This document shows, in pieces, positions 1 through 12,083 of a stretch of 64,000 nucleotides of DNA. Source of the DNA: Murdochiella sp. Marseille-P8839 (GTDB taxonomy: Bacteria > Bacillota > Clostridia > Tissierellales > Peptoniphilaceae); assembly GCA_019753405.1 (NCBI GenBank), contig JAIKLF010000001.1, forward strand, positions 438,789 through 502,788, written 5' to 3'. The notes below the pieces were generated by a model, which ran no database searches, was not told where the DNA came from, and saw nothing but the letters and a program-made list of their open reading frames with translations. The translations under genes and the position numbers were made by a program. Each line of letters opens with the position of its first letter. The stretch's first letter is position 1.

Positions 1-920
1 AGGAAAAGACAAAAGAAAAATTGAAGATCTTCATGGATGCCGCAAAAACGCGTGGTGAAGCGCTGGATCATGTGCTGCTTTCCGGACCTCCGGGCTTGGG
101 CAAAACGACATTGGCGGGCATAATCGCCAATGAAATGGGATCGCGATTAAAGATTACCTCCGGACCGGCTATCGAACGACAAGGGGATTTGGCGAGCATT
201 TTAACCAATTTACATCGCGGTGACGTCCTTTTCATTGATGAAATTCATCGCATCAATCGCAATATCGAAGAAGTGCTGTATTCGTCCATGGAAGACTTCG
301 CGCTGGATATCATGGTGGGAAAGGGTACGACCGCCCAGAGTCTTCGCCTTGAACTGGAGCCCTTTACGCTCATCGGCGCGACGACAAGAAGCGGTATGCT
401 TTCGTCACCGCTTCGTGACCGTTTCGGTGTATTGATCACCTTTGAGCCGTACCAGCCGGAAGAGCTGGCGCGTGTTGTCACACGTTCAGCCGGTATTCTC
501 GACATTGCCATTGACGCCGATTCCAGCATGGAGATCGGCCGTCGTTCTCGTGGAACGCCTCGCGTAGCCAATCGTCTGCTTCGGCGCGTGCGAGATTTTG
601 CCGAGGTTTGCGGTGAGGGAAAGATCACACCCCAGATCACACAGGAGGCCCTCCGTCTGTTGGAAGTCGATGAGTTAGGTTTGGATCGTGATGACCGTCG
701 ATTCTTAACGGTGATTGCGGACTTCTTCTCCGGTGGACCGGTTGGCCTTGATACGGTTGCTGCCTCTATGGGGGAAGAAAGTCGCACGATTGAAGATGTC
801 ATTGAACCGTTCTTAATGCAGATCGGCTTTTTGGCACGCACGCCGCGCGGACGCATTCTCACCCCAAGCGCATACCGTTATATGGGAAAAGCGCTTCCTC
901 CGCGCGATACGCTTGAATAA
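1..920 (+). CDS. ruvB: Holliday junction branch migration ATPase RuvB, 5' end outside window
   Basis: RuvB is the hexameric AAA+ motor that drives Holliday junction branch migration with RuvA and RuvC. The reading frame is open to the first base, and the codons before the first possible start read [10 protein letters not shown], which matches the conserved RuvB N-terminal part, so the true start lies upstream and about 40 residues are missing. Visible motifs are Walker A (GPPGLGKT), Walker B (LFIDEIHR), sensor 1 (GATTRSG), the arginine-finger region (RDRFG) and the C-terminal winged helix ending in [16 protein letters not shown]. It is followed after 88 bases by queA, the usual Firmicute order. 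No terminator is seen between them. Confidence 0.97.
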   Translation, partial: EKTKEKLKIFMDAAKTRGEALDHVLLSGPPGLGKTTLAGIIANEMGSRLKITSGPAIERQGDLASILTNLHRGDVLFIDEIHRINRNIEEVLYSSMEDFALDIMVGKGTTAQSLRLELEPFTLIGATTRSGMLSSPLRDRFGVLITFEPYQPEELARVVTRSAGILDIAIDADSSMEIGRRSRGTPRVANRLLRRVRDFAEVCGEGKITPQITQEALRLLEVDELGLDRDDRRFLTVIADFFSGGPVGLDTVAASMGEESRTIEDVIEPFLMQIGFLARTPRGRILTPSAYRYMGKALPPRDTLE

Positions 921-1008
921 CACCTGTTCGGATCGCAAAATCTATAGGAATGCGTGAATATGAATCGTTGCGCAAGATAGCGATGACAGAGAAAGAAAAG
1001 GAGAAACG

Positions 1009-3278
<2,270 letters not shown>

Positions 3279-3322
3279 GCGTAATTTCACCTTTCGTACA
3301 ATCCATAGGCCTTTTCGGGCTG

Positions 3323-3331
3323 TGATACAAT
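3323..3331 (+). promoter_or_regulatory. Extended -10 promoter element before yajC
   Basis: TG at 3323-3324, one base, then TACAAT at 3326-3331, an extended -10 box. No convincing -35 is seen at 17 bases. It lies 54 bases before the yajC start and probably gives yajC-recJ-rel an extra start point. Confidence 0.45.
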
Positions 3332-3385
3332 AGAACGGATTTTGAGTAAACAAGTGGTAAACCGCAAACGAAAAAGGAGAAGAAA

Positions 3386-3757
3386 ATGGAGAATGTATAC
3401 CCCTTAGCGTTATTGGCCGTGATGTTCGGCGCAATGTATTTTTTGATGATTCGTCCGCAGAAAAAACGTCAGGAAGAGATGGCTAAAGTACGCGATAATT
3501 TGAAAATCGGCGATACGATTGTGACCATCGGCGGCATTCGCGGAAAAGTCGTTGCTCTTTCTGAAGACGCATTTGAAATTGAGACCGGTCAGGAACATCA
3601 TCGCATGGAATTCTTGCGCAATGCGCTTTCCTATGTTGTACAGCCGGTAGATGGCTACGAAAAACAAGACGATACGATGAAATGGGAAGGCGAGGAAAGC
3701 ACAGATACAGAAGTGGTGCAAGAAGCGGATAGCGAAGAGCAAAACGAACAAGAGTAA
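3386..3757 (+). CDS. yajC: Sec translocase accessory protein YajC
   Basis: YajC is a small single-span membrane partner of SecDF-YidC. The protein has one N-terminal membrane segment (VYPLALLAVMFGAMYFLMI), the conserved RPQKKRQEEM after it, and the GDTIVTIGGIRGKV beta fold typical of the family. The C-terminal 40 residues are very acidic (EGEESTDTEVVQEADSEEQNEQE region). In many Firmicutes secD and secF follow yajC; here recJ follows directly, so SecDF must be encoded elsewhere or be missing. The ribosome site AAAAGGAGAAG is strong. Confidence 0.93.
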   Translation: MENVYPLALLAVMFGAMYFLMIRPQKKRQEEMAKVRDNLKIGDTIVTIGGIRGKVVALSEDAFEIETGQEHHRMEFLRNALSYVVQPVDGYEKQDDTMKWEGEESTDTEVVQEADSEEQNEQE

Positions 3758-3782
3758 TTTTGCAAGCCGATAAGGAGTTTTC

Positions 3783-5564
3783 ATGCGCTGGTTCCTGAAA
3801 AACAATAGAGCCGCCTATGAAGAACTGGGGAAGAGGACGGCGTTGCCACCGCTCACTCGTTTATTGTTGGCTAATCGCGGTATTGGTTCGGAAGAAGCGG
3901 AGACGTTTCTGCATCCGCGGGAGGATGCATTTCATGATCCCTTTCTCTTCTCGGAAATGGAGATTGCAGTTTCCTATATTATGGAAAGCCTTGCTTCCGA
4001 CACACCCATACGCATTATCGGCGACTATGATCAGGACGGTGTTGCCGCAACCGCGATTTTAGTCAAAGGGCTTCGCTTTCTTGCCGAGCAGGAAGGGAAG
4101 GATCCATTAACCGCCGTAAGCTACGCTATTCCGGATCGCATTGAAGATGGCTACGGCATCAACCCCTCCCTGGTGGAACAGGCCGATGAAGAAGGAGTCG
4201 GTCTTATTATCACCGTGGATAACGGCGTAGCTGCATTTGCCGGGCTGGAAGAAGCCTATAAACGACAAATTCCCGTCATCGTAACGGATCATCATGAACC
4301 GGCTATGGTAGAAGGTGAAGCGAAACGACCGCTCTGTGAAGCGCTCATCAATCCTAAGTTTCCGGGAGAGACCTATCCGTTCGGTGCACTTTGTGGTGCG
4401 GGTATCGCCTTCAAACTGATGCAGGCTTTGGTGCGCTATGCAAATATCGCGTTGCCCATTCTGGATGAACTGCTCTGTTTTGCTACGCTCGGAACCATCT
4501 GTGACATGATGGATCTCCAAGGAGAAAATCGGGTGATCGTGACGCTGGGTCTGAAAGCGCTCAATGCGACAACGAATCTTGGCCTTCGTGCACTTTTGGC
4601 GGCGAACGCCTGGAATCGACCGATCACCACGTATACGGTGGGGTTCATTATAGGACCCTGTATCAATTCTTCCGGACGATTGCTTACTGCGCGACTCGGG
4701 GTGGAACTGCTTTTGGAAAATGATCCGCAGACGGTCACAGCTTATGCACGCGAACTATATGCCCTGAATGAAGAACGAAAGGCTATGACACGTGAAGGAG
4801 TCGAAGAGGCGCTTTCGACTTTGGAAAAGCGCCCTCTGCCGAAGGTCATTGTGGAAGTCCTGCCCAATGTACATGAAAGTTTATGCGGACTGATTGCCGG
4901 CCGCGTAAAGGATCGGTTCTATCGGCCGACGCTTATTTTTACGCCGGGACAGGCCGGGGAACACCTGTTAAAGGGCTCGGGACGAAGCGTGGAAGCCTAT
5001 GATATGTTTTCGTCTCTGAATCGCCATCGTGAGCAATATGTCGCTTTTGGCGGGCATCGCATGGCCTGTGGCATTACAATCGAAGAAGAAAAGTTAGATA
5101 CCTTGCGCACCATATGGAATAGAGAAGCGTCGCTTTCGGCTTCTGATTTGGAGCCGTCCTTGGAAGCGGATGGGAAGCTCCCGTTTTCCGGATTACATGT
5201 GGAGACGATGGAGCAGATTATGGCTTTGGAACCATTCGGGAAAGGCAATCCCATTCCCGTTTTTGCTGCAATGGGTGTCAATGTTCTCGGTTTTCGTTTA
5301 GTGGGAAAAAAGCAAAGTGTCCTGCAAGCTCGTCTCGAATCGCAAGGGGTAGTTATGCAGGCGGTGGCGTTTTCCGGGGATGTGCTCTTAGAGACGCTCA
5401 AAAACACGTGTCCGGAAAAGAACAAAAATGATCTTCTTGCGGCTCTGCGTGGTCAGCCGTCGGGTTTACTTGTGGATATTCTCTATCGTCCCGAATGGAA
5501 TGAATACAACGGACGAAAATCGATCCAGCTAAAATTAGCCGATATGCGCATCAGTGCGCTATAA
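3783..5564 (+). CDS. recJ: Single-stranded-DNA-specific exonuclease RecJ
   Basis: RecJ degrades single-stranded DNA 5' to 3' in recombination and repair. The DHH-family motifs are present: GDYDQDG near residue 80, DNGV near 142, TDHHEP near 167, and the CGAGIAFKLMQAL helix. The DHHA1 segment follows (LKGSGRSVEAYD, FGGHRMACG), then an OB-like C-terminal part (ALEPFGKGNPIPVF). At 593 residues it is near the family norm. The start at 3783 follows AAGGAG. It sits between yajC and rel, as in other Firmicutes, but without secDF before it or apt after it. Confidence 0.96.
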   Translation: MRWFLKNNRAAYEELGKRTALPPLTRLLLANRGIGSEEAETFLHPREDAFHDPFLFSEMEIAVSYIMESLASDTPIRIIGDYDQDGVAATAILVKGLRFLAEQEGKDPLTAVSYAIPDRIEDGYGINPSLVEQADEEGVGLIITVDNGVAAFAGLEEAYKRQIPVIVTDHHEPAMVEGEAKRPLCEALINPKFPGETYPFGALCGAGIAFKLMQALVRYANIALPILDELLCFATLGTICDMMDLQGENRVIVTLGLKALNATTNLGLRALLAANAWNRPITTYTVGFIIGPCINSSGRLLTARLGVELLLENDPQTVTAYARELYALNEERKAMTREGVEEALSTLEKRPLPKVIVEVLPNVHESLCGLIAGRVKDRFYRPTLIFTPGQAGEHLLKGSGRSVEAYDMFSSLNRHREQYVAFGGHRMACGITIEEEKLDTLRTIWNREASLSASDLEPSLEADGKLPFSGLHVETMEQIMALEPFGKGNPIPVFAAMGVNVLGFRLVGKKQSVLQARLESQGVVMQAVAFSGDVLLETLKNTCPEKNKNDLLAALRGQPSGLLVDILYRPEWNEYNGRKSIQLKLADMRISAL

Positions 5565-5616
5565 TAATATAATTCGATTATTTCGGTAGACAGGTTTATG
5601 TGGTAAGGGGGATGGC

Positions 5617-7812
5617 ATGACGATTGACCAATTGATCAATGCGGTAAAAGCCTATCATCCATCTACGGATGAAGCGTTGATTCGTCGTGCCTATGATTTG
5701 GCCGCTTCGGCGCATGAGGGACAGAAGCGCAATTCCGGCGAACCGTATATTATTCATCCTCTACACGTGGCGATGATTTTGGCTGAATTACAGATGGATG
5801 ATCAGACCATTTGTGCAGGTCTTCTTCATGATGTTTTAGAGGACACGTCTGTCACCGAAGAAGATATGTTAGAGGAATTCGGTGCGGAAATTACCAACCT
5901 TGTCGACGGTGTAACCAAACTGAAACAGCTGCAATCCAAATCCAAAGTGGAAAATCAGGTAGAAAATTATCGCAAGATGGTTATGGCGATGGCGAATGAC
6001 ATACGCGTGATCATCGTCAAGTTGGCGGATCGCCTGCATAATTTGCGAACACTGGACTATAAGGATCGGGCTAAGCAGATTGAAAAAGCTACAGAAACCA
6101 TTGAAATCTATGTACCGATTGCCCATCGTCTCGGTATTTCCACGATTAAATCCGAATTGGAAGATCTGTGCTTAAAATATCTTGATCCGGATGCGTATTT
6201 TGAAATCTCTGCGCTTGTGCATAAGCGATTGGAAGAGAGACAGGAATACATTCGCCATATCATGGATCAGCTCAGCGATGAGCTCAATGCTATCGGCATA
6301 CATTTTGAAATTTCCGGCCGTCCGAAAACGCTCTATTCCATTTATAAAAAAATGTATCAGCAGAACAAAACCTTTGATCAGATTTTTGACGTGTCCGCCA
6401 TTCGCGTCATCGTGGATACGGTAAAGGACTGCTATTCCGTTTTAGGCGTAGTGCATACTCTATGGAAGCCGATTCCGAAGCGATTCAAAGATTATATTGC
6501 CATGCCGAAACAGAATATGTATCAATCGCTGCATACGACGCTGATCGGTCCGGGCGGAGAAACTTTTGAAGTGCAGATTCGCACGTTTGAAATGCACCAG
6601 ACGGCAGAATACGGTATTGCTGCACATTGGCAATACAAAGAGGGACGCCGCAAGAAGACGGCCTTTGATAAGAAGTTGACCTGGGTGCGTCAATTGATGG
6701 AATGGCAAAAAACCGCCACCGATTCCAAGGAATATATGGAAACGCTGAAGGGCGATTTCTTTTCCGATGAGGTGTATGTCTTTTCGCCGCGCGGTGATGT
6801 GGTGGAACTTACTCGCGGATCGACTCCCGTGGATTTTGCCTATCGCATTCACTCCGATATCGGCAATCATTGCGTGGGGGCCAAAGTGGACGGTAGATTG
6901 GTTCCGCTGGACCATGTTTTGGAGAATGGCAATATTGTCGAAATCCTTACGTCAAAAAATACCGCCGGTCCTTCACGAGATTGGCTTAAATTTGTCGCAA
7001 ATCCGTCGACCAAACAAAAAATTCGTCAATTTTTCAAACATGCCAATCGTGAAGATAACATTGCTATCGGACGCGATATGCTCATTCAGGACCTTAAGAA
7101 GGACGGTTATCGTGCGAACGAGTTGATGACGGATGAGATCATGGGAACGATTATTGCCCGTACAAGTTATTCTTCTCCGGACGATCTCTATGCCGCCATC
7201 GGGTTCGGCTCCCAGTCCTTGGCAAGCATTTCGGGGCGCCTTAAGAATGCTTATGAAGAGCAGAAGAGCAGAGAAGAAGAGGAAAAACGTCTTAAAGAAA
7301 TACAACAGGCTTCGGAACAGGCTGCGCCGCAAAAAGTGGAGCGTCACGGCCCCAAAATGACCGATGAAGCGGTTCGCATTCGCGGAGAAGGCGTTTCCAA
7401 CCTGCAAATCAAGCTGGCACAATGCTGTTCGCCGGTTCCGGGAGATGACATTATCGGCTACATTACCATGGGACGGGGGATCTCCGTGCATCGTTGTGAC
7501 TGTGCCAACATCGTCAATACAAAACAACCGGAACGTTTGATTCAAGTGGAATGGGCCAAGACCGAAAAGGCCAAATTTTATTCTACGTTGCGCATTTTGG
7601 CGCGCAATAAAACGGGGTACATGGCCAATATCGTCGAATTGCTTAATAAGATGGATATCAATATGTCGGGCTTACAGGTGCATACGGATAACGACAATAC
7701 GTCGCACATTCTCATGACCATGGAGATTGATGATGCCGACGAAGTATATGAAGTCATGCGAAAAATTCGCGCTGTGCCCAACACGATCAGCGTTTTCCGC
7801 ATGAACGGTTAG
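5617..7812 (+). CDS. relA: Bifunctional (p)ppGpp synthetase/hydrolase, RelA/SpoT family
   Basis: This Rel enzyme makes and breaks the alarmone (p)ppGpp during starvation. The N-terminal HD hydrolase domain has HPLHV and the catalytic HD at about residues 71-72 (LLHDVLEDT). The synthetase domain follows (FDVSAIRVIV, RFKDYIAMPKQNMYQSLHTT, FEVQIRT). A TGS domain (VYVFSPRGDVVELTRGSTPVDFAY) begins near residue 385, then the zinc-finger-like CCSPVPGDDIIGYI segment with HRCDC, and a C-terminal ACT domain from about 655. Both catalytic halves look intact, so a bifunctional enzyme is expected. The start ATG has an AAGGGGG site. Confidence 0.96.
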   Translation: MTIDQLINAVKAYHPSTDEALIRRAYDLAASAHEGQKRNSGEPYIIHPLHVAMILAELQMDDQTICAGLLHDVLEDTSVTEEDMLEEFGAEITNLVDGVTKLKQLQSKSKVENQVENYRKMVMAMANDIRVIIVKLADRLHNLRTLDYKDRAKQIEKATETIEIYVPIAHRLGISTIKSELEDLCLKYLDPDAYFEISALVHKRLEERQEYIRHIMDQLSDELNAIGIHFEISGRPKTLYSIYKKMYQQNKTFDQIFDVSAIRVIVDTVKDCYSVLGVVHTLWKPIPKRFKDYIAMPKQNMYQSLHTTLIGPGGETFEVQIRTFEMHQTAEYGIAAHWQYKEGRRKKTAFDKKLTWVRQLMEWQKTATDSKEYMETLKGDFFSDEVYVFSPRGDVVELTRGSTPVDFAYRIHSDIGNHCVGAKVDGRLVPLDHVLENGNIVEILTSKNTAGPSRDWLKFVANPSTKQKIRQFFKHANREDNIAIGRDMLIQDLKKDGYRANELMTDEIMGTIIARTSYSSPDDLYAAIGFGSQSLASISGRLKNAYEEQKSREEEEKRLKEIQQASEQAAPQKVERHGPKMTDEAVRIRGEGVSNLQIKLAQCCSPVPGDDIIGYITMGRGISVHRCDCANIVNTKQPERLIQVEWAKTEKAKFYSTLRILARNKTGYMANIVELLNKMDINMSGLQVHTDNDNTSHILMTMEIDDADEVYEVMRKIRAVPNTISVFRMNG

Positions 7813-7820
7813 GAGGAAGA

Positions 7821-8450
7821 ATGCAAATTCGTACCGCTTTAGGTGCTTACTTCGGCGAAAACAGCTATCTTGTGAGCGACGAGGCCACAAAACAGGCTAT
7901 TCTGATTGATCCGGGCGCTCGAATCACCTCATTTGATCATTATCTCGAAGAGGAGAAGCTCACGTTAACGGATATTTTGTTGACGCATGCGCATGTCGAT
8001 CATATCTCCGGAGCAGGCTATTATCACCGGGAATATGATGCGCCGATTTGGTTGCATAAAAAGGAAAAAGACGTTTTGGCCAATACGCTTCGCCAGTACG
8101 CTGATCTTCTGGGCGATCAGGCACGGGATATTAGACCGAGCCGCTGGTTCGTCGAAGGAGATAATATTTCCTCGCTTTCGTTATCGGCTATTGAAACGCC
8201 GGGGCACACGCAGGGAAGTGTGGTTTTTCAGTTAGGCGAGGTATTGTTTACGGGCGATACGCTTTTCCGCGGCTCCATCGGACGCATGGATTTATTTACC
8301 GGGGATGAAGGGCAAATGCTCGCATCGCTGAAAAAATTGTTTACGCTATCCGAGAATCGGATGATTTATCCCGGTCACGGGGAAACAACGACAATCGAAG
8401 AAGAGAAGCGTTGGAATCCCTATGTCCGCGCTGTACTGGAACAGGAATAA
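7821..8450 (+). CDS. MBL-fold metallo-hydrolase (glyoxalase II-like)
   Basis: A 209-residue metallo-beta-lactamase-fold hydrolase. The metal-binding motif THAHVDHISG is present, followed by HTQGSVVF, GDTLFRGSIGRMDL and PGHGETTT. This pattern matches the YqgX/GloB-like group that sits downstream of rel in many Firmicutes. The true substrate is unknown; thioesters such as S-lactoylglutathione-like compounds are typical for the family. The GGAGG site overlaps the rel stop codon, and aspS follows after 11 bases, so the three are probably co-transcribed. Confidence 0.9.
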   Translation: MQIRTALGAYFGENSYLVSDEATKQAILIDPGARITSFDHYLEEEKLTLTDILLTHAHVDHISGAGYYHREYDAPIWLHKKEKDVLANTLRQYADLLGDQARDIRPSRWFVEGDNISSLSLSAIETPGHTQGSVVFQLGEVLFTGDTLFRGSIGRMDLFTGDEGQMLASLKKLFTLSENRMIYPGHGETTTIEEEKRWNPYVRAVLEQE

Positions 8451-8461
8451 AAGGAGAACGT

Positions 8462-10237
8462 ATGGAATCGCTTAACGGATTGACGCGCTCGCATCATTGC
8501 GGCGAGCTTCGTAAAGAAGACATCGGAAAAACCGTCGTGTTGATGGGATGGGCGCAAAAGGTACGCGACCTGGGCGCGTTGGCCTTTATCGACCTGAGAG
8601 ATCGCACGGGGATTGTACAGTTGACCTTTAACCGTGAAGAGGATGAGGCGCTGTACGATAAAGCGAAGACCGTGCATCAGGAATATGTTCTGGCGGCAGT
8701 CGGTCGTGTGGTCGAGCGTTCCGCGAAGAACCCGGACCTTGCCACCGGTGATATTGAAGTGATTTGCGACACTCTGCGCATTTTGGATGTGGCGAAAACA
8801 CCGCCCATCTATATTCGTGACGACGATGACGTCAAAGAAGAAATGCGCTTAAAATACCGTTATCTTGATTTACGCAAACCAAGAATGCAGGAAATGCTGA
8901 CTAAGCGCGCCGAAATTACACGCGCGTTTCGTGAATTTTTGTATCACGAAGGCTTTATTGAAGTGGAGACGCCATATTTGGGAAAACCCACCCCGGAAGG
9001 TGCACGCGATTATCTGGTTCCTTCACGCGTTTCCGAGGGCAAGTTTTATGCGCTTCCGCAGAGTCCCCAGCTTTATAAACAGCTGCTCATGATCGGAGGA
9101 ACCGATCGGTATTATCAGGTAGCGCGCTGCTTCCGTGATGAGGATCTTCGTGCCAATCGCCAGCCCGATTTTACGCAGGTAGACATTGAAATGTCGTTTG
9201 TGACGATGGAAGATGTCCTGGAAATTAATGAGCGTTTAATGGCGTCCGTTTTTCATGCTATTCTCGGTGTAGATTTGCCCCGGCCGTTCCGTCGCATTCG
9301 CTATGAAGAAGCCATGAATCGTTTCGGAACGGATAAACCCGATCTTCGTTACGGCTTTGAAATTGTGAAGCTGACCGGAATCGAGGAAACTACCGATTTC
9401 GGTCTTTTCCAACAAGCGAAAACCGACGGCGCACTCATTGCCGGGATCAATTTTGACGGACAGGCGGAGAACTACACCCGAAAGAAATTGGATGCGCTTG
9501 CGACATTTGCTAAAGGCATCGGCGCAAATGGTATGCTGTGGGTAAAGAAAACGACAGAAGGCATTCAGTCCAGTTTCAATAAATTTTTGACGGAAGAAAC
9601 GAAGCATTTCCTGGAGGAACGTTTAGCGCTTCATGAGGGAGATGTTGCTGTTCTTTTGATCGGGCCAGAAATGAAGACGCTTGAACGCTTAGGAACGTTG
9701 CGTACCACGGTGGCAAATGAACAGCTGACCTTTGCGCCGGATGATTTTGCGCTGTGCTGGGTCGTTGATTTTCCGATGTTTGAATACGATGAAGAAGAAC
9801 AACGCTATGTCGCGATGCATCATCCGTTCACCAAGCCATTGGAAGAAGATCTTCCGCTTTTAGATACCGATCCGCTTCGTGTTCGTGCGCAGGCGTATGA
9901 TATCGTTATTAACGGAGATGAGCGCGGTGGCGGATCCATCCGTATCAACAATGCTGAATTGCAAGATAAGATCTTTCATTTGCTGAAACTGAGCGAGGAA
10001 GAGATTGCATCGCGCTTCGGCTTCTTTGTGGATGCGTTAAAGTACGGTACACCGCCACATGGCGGCATTGCCTATGGGCTTGACCGCTTTATCATGATGA
10101 TGATCAACCGCAGCAATATTCGTGACGTTATTGCTTTCCCGAAGACGCAGACAGCACAGGATCTTATGATGGATGCACCCACCGTCATTTCCGAACAACA
10201 ATATGAAGAGCTCCATATTGCACCGCACAAGGAATAA
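8462..10237 (+). CDS. aspS: Aspartyl-tRNA synthetase
   Basis: AspRS charges tRNA-Asp. It is a class II synthetase of 591 residues with an N-terminal OB anticodon-binding domain (VLMGWAQKVRDLGALAFIDL), motif 1/2 regions (KYRYLDLR, FRDEDLRANRQPDFTQ), a bacterial-type GAD insertion between roughly residues 285 and 425, and motif 3 (GGIAYGLDRFIMMM). I start it at ATG 8462, which has AAAGGAG seven bases upstream; the frame is open further up, but that part overlaps the previous gene. In many Firmicutes hisS precedes aspS; it does not here. Whether the enzyme also charges tRNA-Asn cannot be told from this reading. Confidence 0.97.
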   Translation: MESLNGLTRSHHCGELRKEDIGKTVVLMGWAQKVRDLGALAFIDLRDRTGIVQLTFNREEDEALYDKAKTVHQEYVLAAVGRVVERSAKNPDLATGDIEVICDTLRILDVAKTPPIYIRDDDDVKEEMRLKYRYLDLRKPRMQEMLTKRAEITRAFREFLYHEGFIEVETPYLGKPTPEGARDYLVPSRVSEGKFYALPQSPQLYKQLLMIGGTDRYYQVARCFRDEDLRANRQPDFTQVDIEMSFVTMEDVLEINERLMASVFHAILGVDLPRPFRRIRYEEAMNRFGTDKPDLRYGFEIVKLTGIEETTDFGLFQQAKTDGALIAGINFDGQAENYTRKKLDALATFAKGIGANGMLWVKKTTEGIQSSFNKFLTEETKHFLEERLALHEGDVAVLLIGPEMKTLERLGTLRTTVANEQLTFAPDDFALCWVVDFPMFEYDEEEQRYVAMHHPFTKPLEEDLPLLDTDPLRVRAQAYDIVINGDERGGGSIRINNAELQDKIFHLLKLSEEEIASRFGFFVDALKYGTPPHGGIAYGLDRFIMMMINRSNIRDVIAFPKTQTAQDLMMDAPTVISEQQYEELHIAPHKE

Positions 10238-10303
10238 GAGATACTCGTAGGAAACGTGTCATCGATCGGAATTTTAACCGGAGCTGTTGGAAAGGAGGCA
10301 GGT

Positions 10304-10768
10304 GTGAAAAATAAAGCATTCGTGACGAAATGCGAAGGAAACCTATGTGAAATTATGGTCATGCGCGCGGAAGCGTGCGGTTCCTGTCAAGCCTGCAACG
10401 CTTGTCATGCCAAACCCAGCAGTTATCGCATCGAAAATACGTTAGGTGTTGCCGAGGGCGAATGGGTGATGGTCGAAATGGAAAACAAACAGTTTTTCCG
10501 TCGCGTGGGGTTGCTCTACGTATTACCGCTTGTGTTTTTCCTCGGCGGTCTTCTTTTGAGCCTTTTTATTCAGCAACGTATGGGGAAAGGGAATGAATTG
10601 TTGAGTGTGCTTGCCGGTTTCTTGGGACTGGTTCTCTATTCGTTCATCATTCGACCGGTGGATAAAAAAGAAGGGAACATTCCGGCAATGCATATGCTCT
10701 ATCGCACGAGCGCGTTGGAACAAACGGACGATTGTTGTACGAAAAAGCAATCGGGAATGGAGGCGTAA
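10304..10768 (+). CDS. RseC/MucC-like membrane protein with Cys cluster
   Basis: A 154-residue protein of the SoxR-reducing-system RseC family. A cysteine run CGSCQACNAC (C-x2-C-x2-C-x2-C) near residue 24 could hold an iron-sulfur cluster. Two membrane segments follow (GLLYVLPLVFFLGGLLLSLFI and LLSVLAGFLGLVLYSFII), and the tail has a CC pair. In other bacteria RseC works with electron-transfer (Rnf/Rsx) systems; none is encoded in this window. GTG 10304 is chosen because AAAGGAGG lies just upstream; the frame runs open to 10256. The stop overlaps the start of der by one base. Confidence 0.82.
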   Translation: MKNKAFVTKCEGNLCEIMVMRAEACGSCQACNACHAKPSSYRIENTLGVAEGEWVMVEMENKQFFRRVGLLYVLPLVFFLGGLLLSLFIQQRMGKGNELLSVLAGFLGLVLYSFIIRPVDKKEGNIPAMHMLYRTSALEQTDDCCTKKQSGMEA

Positions 10769-12081
10769 TGCGACCTATTGTATCGATTGTCGGACGTCCG
10801 AATGTCGGAAAATCCACTCTTTTTAATAAACTCGTCGGTCAGCGTGCCGCCATAACGGAAGATACACCAGGAGTTACGCGTGACCGCCTTTATCGTGAAG
10901 TGGAATGGCAGAATCGCTATTTTTTGCTCATGGACACCGGCGGATTAGAAGTGAATTCCGACGATGTTATGGCCACGCAGATCGCTTTTCAAGTGGATCT
11001 GGCCTTGGCGGACAGTCAGCTGGTGCTTTTTTTGGTGGATGGCCGAACCGGCATTACCGCCATGGATCAAATGGTTGCGGAGAAAATACGTCGCAGCGGT
11101 AAGCCCTGTATGGTGGTCGTCAATAAAATTGACACGCACGATACGCCTCACGAAGTGTATGAATTTTATGAACTGGGCTTTCCGGAACTCTTTGTGATTT
11201 CCGCGGAACAGCAATACGGACTGGGCGATTTACTGGATGCGATTTTTGCCCATTTGCCGGAAGGCGTAGAAACGGAAGAGGAAGATGATTCGCTGAAGAT
11301 CGCGCTGATCGGAAAACCGAATGTCGGCAAAAGCTCCATGGTCAACTCTCTATTAGGGGAAGAACGTATGATTGTCACGGATATTCCCGGAACAACGCGT
11401 GACGCCATTGATTCCTATTATGAGCGGAACGGCCGAAGTTATACCCTGATTGACACGGCCGGTCTTCGACGACAGCGCTCGGTGGACACCCGCATTGAAA
11501 AATATTCCGTCCTGCGTACCTTATCCTCTGTGGATCGTGCTGATCTTTGTCTCTTTTTGATTGATGCCACAGAAGGCCCTTCGGAGCAGGATGCGAAGAT
11601 TGCCGGCTATGCGCATGATCAGCGCAAGGCCTCGATTATTGTGTTAAACAAATGGGATCTCGTTGAAAAAGAAACCAATACCCTGCGCAATATGGAAGAA
11701 CGCATTCGTCAAGTGCTGTCGTTTAATCATTACGCACCGATCCTTTCCGTTTCCGTTAAAACTGGCCAACGTATGGATCGCCTGTTTTCTCTGATCGAAG
11801 CGGTAGACGAGCACTACAGTTTTCGTATTTCTACGGGGCTTTTGAATAATCTGGTTCGTGATGCGGTGGTCATGAATCCGCCGCCGACGGACAAAGGCAA
11901 TCGGTTGAAAATTTTCTATGCTTCACAGGTTTCTACGCGTCCGCCCAAGTTTATATTCTACGTGAATGATGCGGAGCTGATGCATTTTTCGTATCTTCGC
12001 TATCTGGAAAATCAGTTGCGCAAAAACTTTGATTTTACCGGTGTGGCGCTGCAGCTTGAAGTGCGGGAACGAAAGGAGTAA
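10768..12081 (+). CDS. der: Ribosome-assembly GTPase Der (EngA)
   Basis: Der is the double-GTPase needed for 50S ribosome maturation. Two G domains are seen: the first with GRPNVGKST at residues 8-16, DTGG and NKID, the second with GKPNVGKSS near residue 181, DTAGL and NKWD. A KH-like C-terminal domain follows ([18 protein letters not shown]). The length of 437 residues is standard. The ATG at 10768 shares a base with the preceding stop (TAATG); an upstream in-frame start at 10732 would add a non-conserved tail and is rejected. plsY follows after two bases. Confidence 0.97.
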   Translation: MRPIVSIVGRPNVGKSTLFNKLVGQRAAITEDTPGVTRDRLYREVEWQNRYFLLMDTGGLEVNSDDVMATQIAFQVDLALADSQLVLFLVDGRTGITAMDQMVAEKIRRSGKPCMVVVNKIDTHDTPHEVYEFYELGFPELFVISAEQQYGLGDLLDAIFAHLPEGVETEEEDDSLKIALIGKPNVGKSSMVNSLLGEERMIVTDIPGTTRDAIDSYYERNGRSYTLIDTAGLRRQRSVDTRIEKYSVLRTLSSVDRADLCLFLIDATEGPSEQDAKIAGYAHDQRKASIIVLNKWDLVEKETNTLRNMEERIRQVLSFNHYAPILSVSVKTGQRMDRLFSLIEAVDEHYSFRISTGLLNNLVRDAVVMNPPPTDKGNRLKIFYASQVSTRPPKFIFYVNDAELMHFSYLRYLENQLRKNFDFTGVALQLEVRERKE

Positions 12082-12083
12082 CC

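Noticed and set aside
245-862. 205-residue minus-strand frame
   Set aside because: Shadow of ruvB, rich in Arg/Ser as expected from reversed codons.
8411-8461. Earlier start for aspS
   Set aside because: Overlaps the MBL hydrolase, lacks conservation, and a strong AAAGGAG lies before ATG 8462.
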